From Ktedonospora formicarum (lineage in GTDB: Bacteria; Chloroflexota; Ktedonobacteria; Ktedonobacterales; Ktedonobacteraceae), in NCBI RefSeq assembly GCF_016587355.1, contig NZ_BNJF01000008.1, positions 124,001-188,000 on the forward strand: a DNA stretch of 64,000 nucleotides. The letters are read 5' to 3'. A program made the position numbers and the translations under genes. The first letter of the stretch is position 1. Each line of letters starts with the position of its first letter. Under the pieces are notes generated by a model, which saw only the letters and a list, made by a program, of their open reading frames with translations, had not been told where the DNA came from and did no database searches. Shown one piece after another: positions 44,848-53,988 of the stretch.

Positions 44848-46506
44848 TTATGTCCCTCGTTCGACATTCTTACTCTGATTCATGAGGCTCTCTATTTGTT
44901 TTTCAAGGGCGATCATCTTCAGCTCACGCCCTACAACAACCTCTTCAAATTTCTCCAGATCCAGAATCTTTTCCTGCAGTTCTGCTTTGGACTCCTGGAG
45001 ATCTCGCAACACCTTCTCATAAGCGCGCATATCACGCAAAATGCCAATCGCGCCAATGACACGATCCGTATCGCGTAGCGCTGAAGCATTGAGCGTGGTA
45101 GGGATGATCTCCCCAGAAGCGCTACGGGGGTTTAGTTTGGCATTTCGAGTAACGCCACGTTCAATTACTTCGCGTAAGGCTGCCAGGAACTCACGAGTCT
45201 CCTCAGAACTAATGAAGCGAGAAAGGGACTGCTCCAGCACTTCATCAGGTCGGAAGCCCAGGAGTTCGTAAACGGCATCATTCGCTTGCAAAATTTTGCC
45301 TTCCAGATCAGAGACAAAGACCGGGTCTGGTGCGTTCTTAATCAGGCTATCAGAATACGCAAGCGCTTTATCGAGCTCGCGCATATCACGTAGAATGCCT
45401 ATAGCACCGATGGCTCGACCATCACTATCACGTAGCGCTGAAGCATTGAGGCTTGTAGGAATGATTTCCCCGGAAGCGCTACGGGGATTGAGACGGGTAT
45501 TACGGGTTACGCCACGTTCAATTACTTCGCGTAAGGCTGCGGTAAACTCGCGTGCCTCCTCAGAACTAATGAAGCGAGAAAGGGACTGCTCCAAGATCTC
45601 ATCAGTACGAAAGCCCAGGAGTTCATAGACAGCATCATTCGCTGAGAGGATCTTACCTTCCAGATCAGAGACAAAGACCGGGTCTGGAGCATTCTTGATC
45701 AGGCTATCAGCATACGCATGTGCTTTATCGAGTTCGCGCATATCACGTAGAATGCCTATCGCACCGATCACACGACCATCAGTATCACGTAGTGCTGAGG
45801 CATTGAGCGTGGTAGGAATCACCTCATCGGAGGCACTGCGAGGATTGAGGCGGGCATTGCGGGTTACGCCACGTTCGATCACCTCGCGTAAGGCTGCGGT
45901 AAACTCACGGGTCTCCTCAGAACTAATGAAGCGAGAAAGGGACTGCTCCAAGACCTCATCAGTACGAAAGCCCAGGAGTTCATAGACGGCATCATTCGCT
46001 GAGAGGATCTTACCTTCCAGATCAGAGACAAAGACCGGGTCTGGTGCGTTCTTAATCAGGCTATCAGCATACGCACGCGCTTTATCGAGCTCGCGCATAT
46101 CACGTAGAATGCCTATCGCACCGATGGCTCGACCATCTTCATCACGTAGCGCTGAGGCATTGAGGCTTGTAGGAATGATTTCCCCGGAAGCGCTACGGGG
46201 ATTGAGGCGGGTATTACGGGTTACGCCACGTTCAATTACTTCGCGTAAGGCTGCGGTAAACTCACGGGTCTCTTCGGGGCTGATGAAGCGAGAAAGGGAT
46301 TGTTCGAGCACTTCATCAGTACGGAAGCCCATGAGTTCATAGACGGCATCATTCGCTGAGAGGATCTTGCCTTCCAGGTCAGAGACAAAAACTGGGTCTG
46401 GCGCATTCTTGATGATAATATCGGCATCAAGAGAGCCGTGTGACCTTTCACGATTGTGTGTTGTTGAAGAAACTGTGGTGGTGGTCGTTTTCAGTTGGTC
46501 AGACAT
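44848..46506 (-). CDS. four-PAS sensory protein without kinase domain
   Basis: 552 aa: a short Thr/Ser-rich head, four PAS domains in exact 119-residue steps (each beginning IKNAPDPVFVSDLEGKIL at 32, 151, 270 and 389), then a coiled coil (about 497-545). Each repeat holds the PAS core GFR-DE-LEQSL and the PAC-like tail NASALRD-x-GAIGILRDMRE. No histidine kinase, GGDEF or methyl-accepting domain follows, so it must pass its signal to another protein, most likely the kinase 3 bp downstream. The repeats are nearly identical in DNA as well. Repeat 4 lacks one Gly codon (DTDRVIG against DTDGRVIG). Confidence 0.9.
   Translation of the reverse strand: MSDQLKTTTTTVSSTTHNRERSHGSLDADIIIKNAPDPVFVSDLEGKILSANDAVYELMGFRTDEVLEQSLSRFISPEETREFTAALREVIERGVTRNTRLNPRSASGEIIPTSLNASALRDEDGRAIGAIGILRDMRELDKARAYADSLIKNAPDPVFVSDLEGKILSANDAVYELLGFRTDEVLEQSLSRFISSEETREFTAALREVIERGVTRNARLNPRSASDEVIPTTLNASALRDTDGRVIGAIGILRDMRELDKAHAYADSLIKNAPDPVFVSDLEGKILSANDAVYELLGFRTDEILEQSLSRFISSEEAREFTAALREVIERGVTRNTRLNPRSASGEIIPTSLNASALRDSDGRAIGAIGILRDMRELDKALAYSDSLIKNAPDPVFVSDLEGKILQANDAVYELLGFRPDEVLEQSLSRFISSEETREFLAALREVIERGVTRNAKLNPRSASGEIIPTTLNASALRDTDRVIGAIGILRDMRAYEKVLRDLQESKAELQEKILDLEKFEEVVVGRELKMIALEKQIESLMNQSKNVERGT
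44989..46413 (-). repeat. four tandem 357-bp repeats inside the PAS gene
   Basis: Units run 46413-46057, 46056-45700, 45699-45343 and 45342-about 44989 (last one shorter by a codon). They are nearly identical in nucleotide sequence, with an A-B-A-B pattern: units 1 and 3 share IPTSLNASALRD and RAIGAIG, units 2 and 4 share IPTTLNASALRDTD and RVIGAIG. This suggests one diverged pair that was later duplicated as a block. Confidence 0.88.
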
Positions 46507-47250
46507 ACATCCTCCCAGTATGGCAAGACTAACAGCACGATCTTTTCGCGTAGCACGTCATTTCGCGTAGCACGTCTTCTCGCCAGAGCGTGCTCCATAT
46601 GAGCGATGCTATACGACTAGCTCTGCCTTATCCGCTTTCCGTTATCCATGACCATTGAACTAAACAACATCGCAAAAGCTACATATACTCATCTATAAAC
46701 TATTTGTTAATATGTCCCCGGCATGAATAATAGCATATGTTTTATGCAAAAGCAATCTATAAATAAGATTATATTTTGACGGTGTTAGCATATAATCAAC
46801 TTGCATCTGCTGCCCATTCTAGTCATTTCACCTACTTGTATATACTAAGAATTGTATTGCAAGAATAAAGGAGCAATGGGAAACACTTCCTTATTAGCTT
46901 CATCTAAAAGACTGCAACGACTCTTGATCAATAACATATGATAGGGAATGGGATACTTACGCTGTCTGAATCTCCCAAAAAGATGCGCCTTCTAGTTTTT
47001 ACCCTGCTTTCTATTTGATTATATAGGGATATTACATCACATTTTTGATCAAATTTTTGTCAGGTATTCCCATAAATATAACGCCATCTTTCTAATTCAT
47101 ATGAATACATAATCGATCAACCGAAAAGAAATATCTGCAAAAATGCGCGGATATGTGTTACCTCTTTGATATGTTTGTTCTTCTCTGGGTTGTGTTACAA
47201 GAAATAATCTCATCTGGTACAGTGAAAGTATAAGGTGAGATGAGACAAGA
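46507..47250. other. AT-rich intergenic region with a 16-bp direct repeat
   Basis: 744 bp upstream of the PAS operon. TTTCGCGTAGCACGTC occurs twice at 46544-46559 and 46561-46576 (17-bp period), about 40-70 bp before the PAS start codon, a likely regulator site. The remainder to 47250 is strongly AT-rich with no coding frame that I can support. Confidence 0.45.
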
Positions 47251-47252
47251 GC

Positions 47253-47318
47253 ATGGAAACGCAAACTCCGTTCAAGTGGCGTCATTTTGAAGCAGAGATC
47301 ATGTTGCTGATACTTTGA
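47253..47318 (+). pseudogene. IS6 transposase N-terminal fragment
   Basis: METQTPFKWRHFEAEIMLL then a stop. PFKWRHFEAEIIL is the start of IS6-family transposases. Twenty-one codons remain before an unrelated sequence takes over. Confidence 0.55.
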
Positions 47319-47337
47319 GGAACGACTTGGGATCAAA

Positions 47338-47514
47338 ATGGCGAACACGCTTCTTGGACGAAGAAAGCTTCTCTATCTCTGGAAGCAGCAGAATGGCGTT
47401 TGCCCGATATGTCAAGAGAAGATCACCAAGGTCACCGGATGGAACTCCCACCATCTGATCCGGAAATCAAAGGGCGGAAAGGACTCAGCTTACTCGCGTC
47501 TTACCCCTTCTTGA
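47338..47514 (+). pseudogene. group II intron protein HNH-domain fragment
   Basis: 58 residues: LLYLWKQQNGVCPICQEKIT, KVTGWNSHHLIRKSKGGKDS, then a stop. The CPIC pair followed by W-x-HHL and KSxGG is the HNH domain at the end of another class of group II intron RTs (CPVC, IHHI-type). It is a different lineage from the 7-16 kb introns, whose HNH reads CRWC and IDH. Confidence 0.55.
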
Positions 47515-47569
47515 AATCTTTAGTTCGGGAAAAAAATAACAAGCGCCTCTCGTCAGAACTGAGAAAGAT

Positions 47570-47605
47570 GCGCTTCAGGTGACATTCACATGCCACCTGA
47601 AGCGC
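47570..47605 (-). terminator. 12-bp hairpin after the nitroreductase gene
   Basis: GCGCTTCAGGTG (47570-47581) pairs with CACCTGAAGCGC (47594-47605), loop 12 nt. It lies 20 bp past the stop of the leftward nitroreductase gene and is followed in that direction by ATCTTTCTC, a weak T-rich tail. Confidence 0.6.
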
Positions 47606-47624
47606 CATAGTGAGGAGCTTTTTG

Positions 47625-48260
47625 CTACCAACGATTCCGGTGCAGGACATCACCTAAAGGGCGACGTTGCGCAGGCTTGAAATCCGTTCCTTGCGTGTAG
47701 GCAACAGGAATGAGCGCAGCCTGCATTACTTGCTCATAAGGGATACCGAGAATTGTAGCAGCCTCTCGCTCAAAAAAGAGGTGATTCCCCGTCAACGTAC
47801 TTCCCAGGCCACGCGAACGCGCCGCCAACATGAAGCTCCAGGTAGCAGGGAAAATTGTACCCCAGATGCCAGCTTGCCAGGTGATAGGAGCATCGTCACT
47901 GCGACCCTCAATGCAAGGGATGACATAGACCGGAACTTCTTGAAGATGGTCGGCGAGATACTGCGCTGAACTAAGGATTTTGGTAAGCGTTGCTTGCTCA
48001 GTCCAGGCACTAGTAACTGCCTGATCACGCACCTGGGCTACCTGGTCATTACCTCTCCGATAGAGGTCCGCGAGCGCCCGGCGCTGGTCAGAGTCGGTCA
48101 CAACGATAAAATGGACCTTCATGACAGGGGGAATCGGAGCCTGCAAGGCGATTTCTATGCACCGCTCAATCACTTCCAACTCAACTGGGCGAGACAGGTC
48201 GAGGCGCTTACGCACCGCGCGTGTTGTCGTCAGCAATTCATCGTTTGTTAAATTTAGCAT
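47625..48260 (-). CDS. nitroreductase family protein
   Basis: 211 aa from MLNLTNDELLTTTRAVRKRL; an ATG 27 nt upstream is an alternative. FMN-dependent nitroreductase-fold protein: the front TTRAVRKRLDLSRPV and CIEIALQAP-PP are the phosphate-binding entry, and the late WSFMLAARSRGLGSTLTGNH and LGIPYEQVMQAALIPVAY are typical of the family. Reduces an unknown nitro-, quinone- or related substrate with NAD(P)H. It is divergent from a TetR gene that carries a palindrome in its own promoter, so it is the likely target of that repressor. A hairpin terminator follows it. Confidence 0.88.
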   Translation of the reverse strand: MLNLTNDELLTTTRAVRKRLDLSRPVELEVIERCIEIALQAPIPPVMKVHFIVVTDSDQRRALADLYRRGNDQVAQVRDQAVTSAWTEQATLTKILSSAQYLADHLQEVPVYVIPCIEGRSDDAPITWQAGIWGTIFPATWSFMLAARSRGLGSTLTGNHLFFEREAATILGIPYEQVMQAALIPVAYTQGTDFKPAQRRPLGDVLHRNRW

Positions 48261-48290
48261 ATGTGTTTTCCATTTCTTTTCCAACATGTG

Positions 48291-48319
48291 TTGCTTATCA
48301 AGCGCTTGTTTTCTATAAT
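48291..48319 (+). promoter_or_regulatory. promoter with palindromic operator in the spacer (TetR/nitroreductase)
   Basis: -35 TTGCTT (48291-48296), 17-bp spacer, -10 TATAAT (48314-48319), reading towards the TetR gene at 48459. The spacer contains the perfect palindrome CAAGCGCTTG (48299-48308), well placed for a repressor and only about 40 bp from the divergent nitroreductase start. Confidence 0.6.
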
Positions 48320-48458
48320 GATATGGTCAGAGGGGGCTGCATACAATATGCAATTGAGGGCTTCTGTTGATTAAGGAACAGAAATGCCAGATTGATGAAA
48401 AACGTCTCTGGCATTCCCTCTCTTCGCAATCATACTTCTTTCATAGAAGGGAAAAGAA

Positions 48459-49043
48459 ATGGCAACACCTCCAAAAAGTGTGGATCGGCGCGTCCGGCGC
48501 ACACAGCAGATGTTAAAGCAGGCCTTTGTTGAAGCAGTACGTGAAAAAGGGTTCGCAGAAACGAGCGTTCAGGAGATAGCCGAGCGAGCCAATGTGAACC
48601 GGGGAACCTTCTATTCGCACTTTCCAGATAAATATGCGCTGCTTGACCTTGTTGTTCATGAACAATTTCAAATTTACCTGGCCAACACACTCCCACCCAT
48701 TCCGTCAAAAGATCCCTCATTCGTCCATTTGCTCATTGAGAAGGTTCTTATCTACTTTGCCGAAATGAAGGAAGGGTGTCATCCAATGGACCTTGTTATC
48801 GCGCGGGCGCAACAGGCCGCGCACGAAGAACTCACAAGGCTCCTTAGAGCATGGCTCACGCTAAATATCCAGCCAGGAATTCACCCAAGGGTGCCATTAG
48901 ATACGATAGCGCAAACCATGAGTCAGGCAATTCTGGGGGCAGCGATCTGGCAAAGCGAGGGCACACGCCCTCGACCCGCTGCACAGGCCGCATCCGACAT
49001 TCTGCTAATACTCATGGAAGGTGTTACCCAGGCCAGCAAATAG
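48459..49043 (+). CDS. TetR/AcrR family transcriptional regulator
   Basis: 194 aa. DNA-binding domain: TQQMLKQAFVEAVREKGFAE, TSVQEIAERANVNRGTFYSH, FPDKYALLDLVV. The C-terminal domain fits the TetR_C type of regulators with IARAQQAAHEELTRLLRAWL and a final helix pair (AQTMSQAILGAAIWQS). Divergent from a nitroreductase gene, with a promoter-embedded palindrome between; autorepression and control of the nitroreductase are likely inferences. Confidence 0.92.
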   Translation: MATPPKSVDRRVRRTQQMLKQAFVEAVREKGFAETSVQEIAERANVNRGTFYSHFPDKYALLDLVVHEQFQIYLANTLPPIPSKDPSFVHLLIEKVLIYFAEMKEGCHPMDLVIARAQQAAHEELTRLLRAWLTLNIQPGIHPRVPLDTIAQTMSQAILGAAIWQSEGTRPRPAAQAASDILLILMEGVTQASK

Positions 49044-49121
49044 TGTAAGGATCTCTATGCTATTTCGCAGAAGATACGACGATCCGATGCATGTTACAAA
49101 GCCCTGTCACTCTCGTCCCAT

Positions 49122-49749
49122 TTGCCTGAGCACGTCCACGCCAGACGTGATGCCGCAGCCCGCTTCACTGAACACTATGAGGTCATCGCGACCATCGAGA
49201 TCCGTGGGCAGGTCCTCTTGGAGGATGCAACCAGCCGCCTCTTCCCCGACCGGGTTACCGTGAGTCAGCTTGATGATATCCTATATAGGAATATCTTTCA
49301 CGGCGACCTGAGAGCAGGTACTGAGGAGAAGGTGGCTCGCTCCTTCTCCTCAGTGAGAGCGCCCCATTTCTTCTGTGGGTCCCATCCAACGTGATCTCTA
49401 TTCAGCGTTTCTGGCCGCCTATCTCGATCCAGCAGATACTCATCCCTCGTGTGCCCGATACCAGCCGTATTGGGAAGGTGCGGAAGCGCGCCTGCGGGCA
49501 GCACACGAGTGTCTCATCCAACGTGCGAGAGAGGGGCAGGTCCTGCCCCAAAGCTTAGGTGTGATTCGAGCCAGAGCGCGTCTGCCCGAAAGTTCAGGGG
49601 AGCTCTCAGAATTTTCTCTGCGTGACCACCGTCTTGGAGCAACAATTGTGGGCATGAGCCGTCCGGTGCGGATTGAGGAGACGTTTGCGTTTGCCGAGCT
49701 ATCCATTCCTCAGGCGTTCTTCTGGAGAGAACTTGAGGCTTTGCTGTGA
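49122..49749 (+). other. unrecognised coding remnants (two overlapping frames)
   Basis: Frame 1 (49122-49394) reads ARFTEHYEVIATIEIRGQVL and LFPDRVTVSQLDDILYRNIF. Frame 2 (49375-49749, GTG start) reads GPIQRDLYSAFLAAYLDPAD, HPSCARYQPYWEGAEARLRA and AHECLIQRAREGQVLPQSLG. The QRDLYSAFLA block recalls, from memory only, the C-terminal tails of some zinc-ribbon transposases. I cannot assign either frame; they may be parts of one decayed gene. From 49750 to 50149 I see nothing coding. Confidence 0.35.
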
Positions 49750-50149
49750 TTGGCTTTGCTGTGATCGAGCGAAATCAACCTACTTGGTGGGAGAATGGCA
49801 GATTCCTTATGTCAACGCTCCTGCTGCACATCGCGAGCCGCTTCCACTTATGGCCCACTCGTCGCAACGCAGCGGACCACTTCTTCCTCCAATCCTTCTT
49901 TCCTCACGCCCATCCAAGATTACAGGAGATGGCGGGTGCCTTCCCATTTCATCCATCACCACTCACCTCCCACACTCTACATGGACACCTTTTTCTGACC
50001 GTGTTTTCTAAAGCATCTTGGAGAAGGTGATATCGATGTGGTGAAAGTTCATCAATAAATTTTTTAAGTTAACAATGCCATTCAGGAGCCGCTACTTGCG
50101 GATGCGGCTCCTTGACCCACCTCTCTCCTGCTGCTTTACTCCTCGATAT

Positions 50150-51625
50150 CTAGCTCTGAGCAGGCTTGGTAATATAGGGTTGGGTTGGGTCCCAATCAGT
50201 GAACTTATAATCGTCTGGGCTAACCTTATAGCCCTTCTGTTGTGCTACCTTGACGGCGTCATCCTGTGCCTTCTGCATACGTCCTTCTATGTCGGAAAGG
50301 GCAGCCTGAAGGTCCTGAAGCTGACCGGTATAATAGCCAGCTATGACATCATCTAAATTGGGCTTGACCGCCTGCACCTCCACATGCGCCGTCTGAGGAT
50401 TGCGTATACTGGGATCAGGAGCAGGCTTTGCCAGATTGCCAAGAGCGACAAACGCAGCAAATGGTTTGAATTTTATCTTGCTGGGATCGTTATTCTGCGG
50501 AAAGACCGAGAGATCCTCGTTGTACTGTTGCGCCCAGCGTTTGCCAGCATCTACGCTATACAGCCAGTCGAACCAGGCCCAGGCCTCTTCGGGATGCTTC
50601 GTCTCTGCAGGAATAGCCCAGAGGGTACCACCCGGACTTGTAGGAAAGTAACCTTTTGGCGTCTCCGTGGGAGAGATCAATGTCGTTAGCGAGTAATCGG
50701 TGAAGTTATGCGTTGTCCATTCAGCCTGGTTCCAGACGCCTCCAATTGTCATTCCGTACTTGGCGCGCTCGAAGTAGGCACGGCTGACCTCGTCAGAGAT
50801 ACTCACCGAGTTAGGGTAAATATAGCCTTTGTTTTTCCACTCTTTGAACAGGCTCAAGAAGTCGTAATAGTTGCGATCCATGTTATAGGTATATTTACCG
50901 ACACGGTAATCCATAGTATAAGCGCCGCCAGTCGCGCCAGCCCCCAGGGTAAAAACATGCGTGTACCATTGGAACTGGCCTCCCCCGCTGTTGCCAAAGC
51001 CCAGGCCGTAAGTACTGCCGCCACTCTTCTTGGTAATAGTTTCAGCGAAATGTGTCACATCATCCCAGGTTTTGGGTATCATCACGCTGCCATCGCTATT
51101 GACCAGACCAGCATCGCGGAAGACTTTATTGTTGATATAGAGCTGAAGCCAGGGCGCAGCGCCAGAGATCGGAGCGGAGTAGAGCTTCCCGTTAAACACA
51201 TTGTTTCCTTCGTGGAAGGTGCCTTCAGGGAACTTTGCTTTCCAGGCAGCATTGGCCCACTTATCAACCGGCATGAACCAGCTCTGCGAGACTTGAATAT
51301 TAAAATTGGGTTGGGGAGGAATCATCGCCACATCAGGAAGTTTGTGACTTTTCGCGGCCAACGCATAGAGATTGGAATAGGAAGAGTTCAATTGGATCGT
51401 CTTTTTGATCTTGATACCGGGGTGCGCTTTCTCGAACAGCTTGATCTCATTATCGACCCAGGGAGCTTGGCTGACAAAATAGTCCCAATAGTTGAGTGTA
51501 ATCGTATTTGATGAAGAACCGCTACCACCACAGGCCGCCAGGGCATCACCCAGCGCAGCGGCCCCCGCTGTAGCGGCAGCTGTCTTCACGAAACTGCGCC
51601 GACTGAAACGAGATAAAAAATCCAT
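50150..51625 (-). CDS. ABC transporter sugar-binding lipoprotein (CUT1 family)
   Basis: 491 aa extracellular solute-binding protein. The N-terminus carries a twin-arginine motif (RFSRRSFVKTAAATAG) followed by a lipobox LAACGGSGSSS, so it is exported folded and lipid-anchored at Cys32 or so. The mature part shows the MalE-like pattern: ITLNYWDYFV, AHPGIKIKKTIQLNSS, WLQLYINNKVFRDAGLV, PKTWDDVTHFAETITKKSGG, TKHPEEAWAWFDWLYS. It binds an unknown sugar for the two permeases encoded upstream. Placed third in the operon, 209 bp after the MalG-like gene. No ATPase gene is present, so a shared MsmK-type ATPase is needed. Confidence 0.93.
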   Translation of the reverse strand: MDFLSRFSRRSFVKTAAATAGAAALGDALAACGGSGSSSNTITLNYWDYFVSQAPWVDNEIKLFEKAHPGIKIKKTIQLNSSYSNLYALAAKSHKLPDVAMIPPQPNFNIQVSQSWFMPVDKWANAAWKAKFPEGTFHEGNNVFNGKLYSAPISGAAPWLQLYINNKVFRDAGLVNSDGSVMIPKTWDDVTHFAETITKKSGGSTYGLGFGNSGGGQFQWYTHVFTLGAGATGGAYTMDYRVGKYTYNMDRNYYDFLSLFKEWKNKGYIYPNSVSISDEVSRAYFERAKYGMTIGGVWNQAEWTTHNFTDYSLTTLISPTETPKGYFPTSPGGTLWAIPAETKHPEEAWAWFDWLYSVDAGKRWAQQYNEDLSVFPQNNDPSKIKFKPFAAFVALGNLAKPAPDPSIRNPQTAHVEVQAVKPNLDDVIAGYYTGQLQDLQAALSDIEGRMQKAQDDAVKVAQQKGYKVSPDDYKFTDWDPTQPYITKPAQS

Positions 51626-51834
51626 GGCGATATGCTCCTTTGCTTACGAAATAAAGTGATTGAACGTGCTTTACTTGCTCTTCATTGAATACTAGCAGGA
51701 CGTATTGATATACCGTCAGTCTGTTGGCCTCACCTCCTTATAAGAGCTACCTGTCTCATAAGATATAGCATAGGGTAGAGACCTGGGCCTGAGATGATAG
51801 AGGCTGGCTGGAAGCCGGTCTCCCACCCATGTCA

Positions 51835-52719
51835 TTATGATTTGACGGCACCAGCTACGCCATTGATGAAATAGCGTTGCAGCAGAACGAAAACCACCAT
51901 GATAGGACCCAGGGTAATCACCGAACCAGCGGCTAGGTAGGTCCAGTTTGTGCTATTTTCGGCGATAAAGGCATACATACCTACTGCCAAGGTACGCAGT
52001 TCAGGAACACCTAGCGTAAAGACAAGGGGAATGAAGAAACTGTTCCAGGCGCCGATAAAGGTAAATAGGGCCACGGTAGCCAGCATGGGACCAGCTAGGG
52101 GAAACATCACCATCCAGAAACGCTGGTTGAAGTTTGCGCCATCAACACGTGCCGCATCCTCAATCTCACGCTCCATAGACGAGAAGTAGCCCATGAACAA
52201 AAATGTGCTGAAAACCATGCCGCCGGACGCCTGCACCAGAACGACTGAAGCCAGCGTATCCAACAGACCGAGGCGCTGGACAAGATCGAAGACAGGAATA
52301 ATAGTATAGCCATGTGGTAGAAAGAGTGTCAGTGCGATGAGCCCGAGCAAGAGTTTCTTGCCTGGGAAATTCGTACGTGCCAGCGCGTAACCAGCCATCG
52401 CAGTAAAAAGCATCACCAGGATGACGGTTGTTCCCGCCACAATGGCGGTGTTAAAGAAGTACTGGCCAAAAGAGGCCTCGTTCCATGCATTGGAATAGTT
52501 AGACCACTCAATCTGCCGAGGAAAAATATTCAATCCCTGATCAAAGAAGTCGGCGTTGGTCTTCAGCGAACTGCCCAGCATCCAGAGAAATGGATACATC
52601 CAGATAATGCCGCCGACGAGCAGAATGAGGTGGGTTAGCCCGATACCCCCTTTCTGGCGAATGTTGTAGAATGACCGGCGAGGTCTTTGTTGCTTCTCTC
52701 TTATAGAAAATATACTCAT
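51835..52719 (-). CDS. sugar ABC transporter permease, MalG type
   Basis: 294 aa, six hydrophobic segments. The coupling-helix EAA motif reads EIEDAARVDGANFNQRFWMV, with the MalG-type end FFINGVAGAVKS. Start GGIIWMYPFLWMLGSSLKT is typical of CUT1 inner-membrane subunits. Follows the MalF-like gene after 24 bp in the same direction. Pairs with it to form the channel. Confidence 0.93.
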   Translation of the reverse strand: MSIFSIREKQQRPRRSFYNIRQKGGIGLTHLILLVGGIIWMYPFLWMLGSSLKTNADFFDQGLNIFPRQIEWSNYSNAWNEASFGQYFFNTAIVAGTTVILVMLFTAMAGYALARTNFPGKKLLLGLIALTLFLPHGYTIIPVFDLVQRLGLLDTLASVVLVQASGGMVFSTFLFMGYFSSMEREIEDAARVDGANFNQRFWMVMFPLAGPMLATVALFTFIGAWNSFFIPLVFTLGVPELRTLAVGMYAFIAENSTNWTYLAAGSVITLGPIMVVFVLLQRYFINGVAGAVKS

Positions 52720-52743
52720 TAGAATCCTCCATGTGCATCCTCT

Positions 52744-53742
52744 TTATTGACCGCTCTCAATGGCACGCTGGCGATTGATGTAACGGAATATCAACAATTG
52801 CGCTACGGAGAGGCCAAGTAAGATTAGGCCATAGAAGAATGAAGCAGCCGAGGCAAAGCCGACATTGGGTTGAACGCCTGCTCTGGCGTTACCACCAAAT
52901 GCCTGGTGATAGATATAGGTGTTAACCACCTCGGTCGCGCCATAGGGGCCACCGTCGGTCAAAACCAACACTAGGTCAAAGACCTGGAGACTGCCCAGAA
53001 TCGCCAGAATCAGAATGACCAGGCCAACCGCGCGCAACAGCGGAATTGTGATAGTGAAGAAGCGGGCAATGCTGTTGGCCCCATCGATGCTGGCCGCTTC
53101 ATAGAGTTCGGAGGGGATAGTTTGCAGACCGGCAAGGAAATAGACCATGTTATAGCCCAACGTATTCCAGATGCCTATCACGATAATGATGCCCAGCGCA
53201 AAACGCGGATCACCCAGCCAGTCAATATGCTCATGAATTAGATGCGTACTCAACAAAAGCTGATTCAGATTATCGCCAAAATTTGAGAGGATCAGTTGTA
53301 TCACAACGCCAATGACCGCAGGGGAAGTCACAGCTGGAATAAAATAGACCGAGCGATAGAAAGAGGCAAAGCGCAATTTGGGATTATTGAGGACGAGCGC
53401 CAGAGCCAGGGCAAGTAGTAACTGGATAGGTACCAGCACGAGGGTATAAATGAACGTATGCAGAAAGGCACTCCAGAAAAAGGGATCGTGCATGACGCGC
53501 ACAAAGTTATCCAGACCCACATAGGTCGAGGGGTCGCCAATGCCATTCCATTGATAGAGCGTATAACCCAGCGAGGCAAAGGTAGGATAGACCACAAAAA
53601 ACAACAGCAGCACAAGCATCGGCGTAACATAGATATACGACCAGGCATTTGCACGTATCTCCCGCCAGAGAGAGCGTCTAGGAGCAGTGTACCTCTGGTG
53701 GCCTGCCGCCTTCGGTTCAGTTGGTAATGTTGGTGCTTGCAT
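52744..53742 (-). CDS. sugar ABC transporter permease, MalF type
   Basis: 332 aa. After a basic cytoplasmic head (PRRSLWREIRANAW) come six membrane segments. The EAA motif is ELYEAASIDGANSIARFFTI. FVVYPTFASLGYTLYQWNGI in the first helix region is typical of CUT1 permeases of the UgpA/LacF type. First gene of the transporter operon, with a probable promoter about 215 bp upstream and a LacI operator further up. Confidence 0.93.
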   Translation of the reverse strand: MQAPTLPTEPKAAGHQRYTAPRRSLWREIRANAWSYIYVTPMLVLLLFFVVYPTFASLGYTLYQWNGIGDPSTYVGLDNFVRVMHDPFFWSAFLHTFIYTLVLVPIQLLLALALALVLNNPKLRFASFYRSVYFIPAVTSPAVIGVVIQLILSNFGDNLNQLLLSTHLIHEHIDWLGDPRFALGIIIVIGIWNTLGYNMVYFLAGLQTIPSELYEAASIDGANSIARFFTITIPLLRAVGLVILILAILGSLQVFDLVLVLTDGGPYGATEVVNTYIYHQAFGGNARAGVQPNVGFASAASFFYGLILLGLSVAQLLIFRYINRQRAIESGQ

Positions 53743-53958
53743 AACACTAGTCCCTTCTCAGTCCTTATACAACAAGCGGAAAGAGAGATGTCAAACAGCG
53801 GCAACCAGTTCTAAATGATGTTTGTTCCCTCGAGGATAACATACTCCCTAGTTCAGAACATATTGACTAGACATACGTACCCGCTCTAAACAGCACAATT
53901 GACGAGAATAGAAACAGAAAGCTAAGCGTGTTTCCTGCGCTCGTCGAAATACCTGTGA

Positions 53959-53988
53959 ATTATACACATCAGGTCAAAAGGTTGACCT
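53959..53988 (-). promoter_or_regulatory. -10 element and 7-bp-arm palindrome upstream of the sugar transporter
   Basis: Leftward -10 TATAAT at 53959-53964. Upstream of it is AGGTCAA-AAGG-TTGACCT (53971-53988; perfect 7-bp arms), which overlaps the region where a -35 should be. The site differs from the LacI-type operator, so a second regulator may act on the transporter. The surrounding 53743-54271 is otherwise non-coding. Confidence 0.45.

Noticed and set aside
44989..46413. Regular repeats that might look like a CRISPR-type or satellite array
   Set aside because: The 357-bp period is coding throughout and matches one PAS domain per unit.
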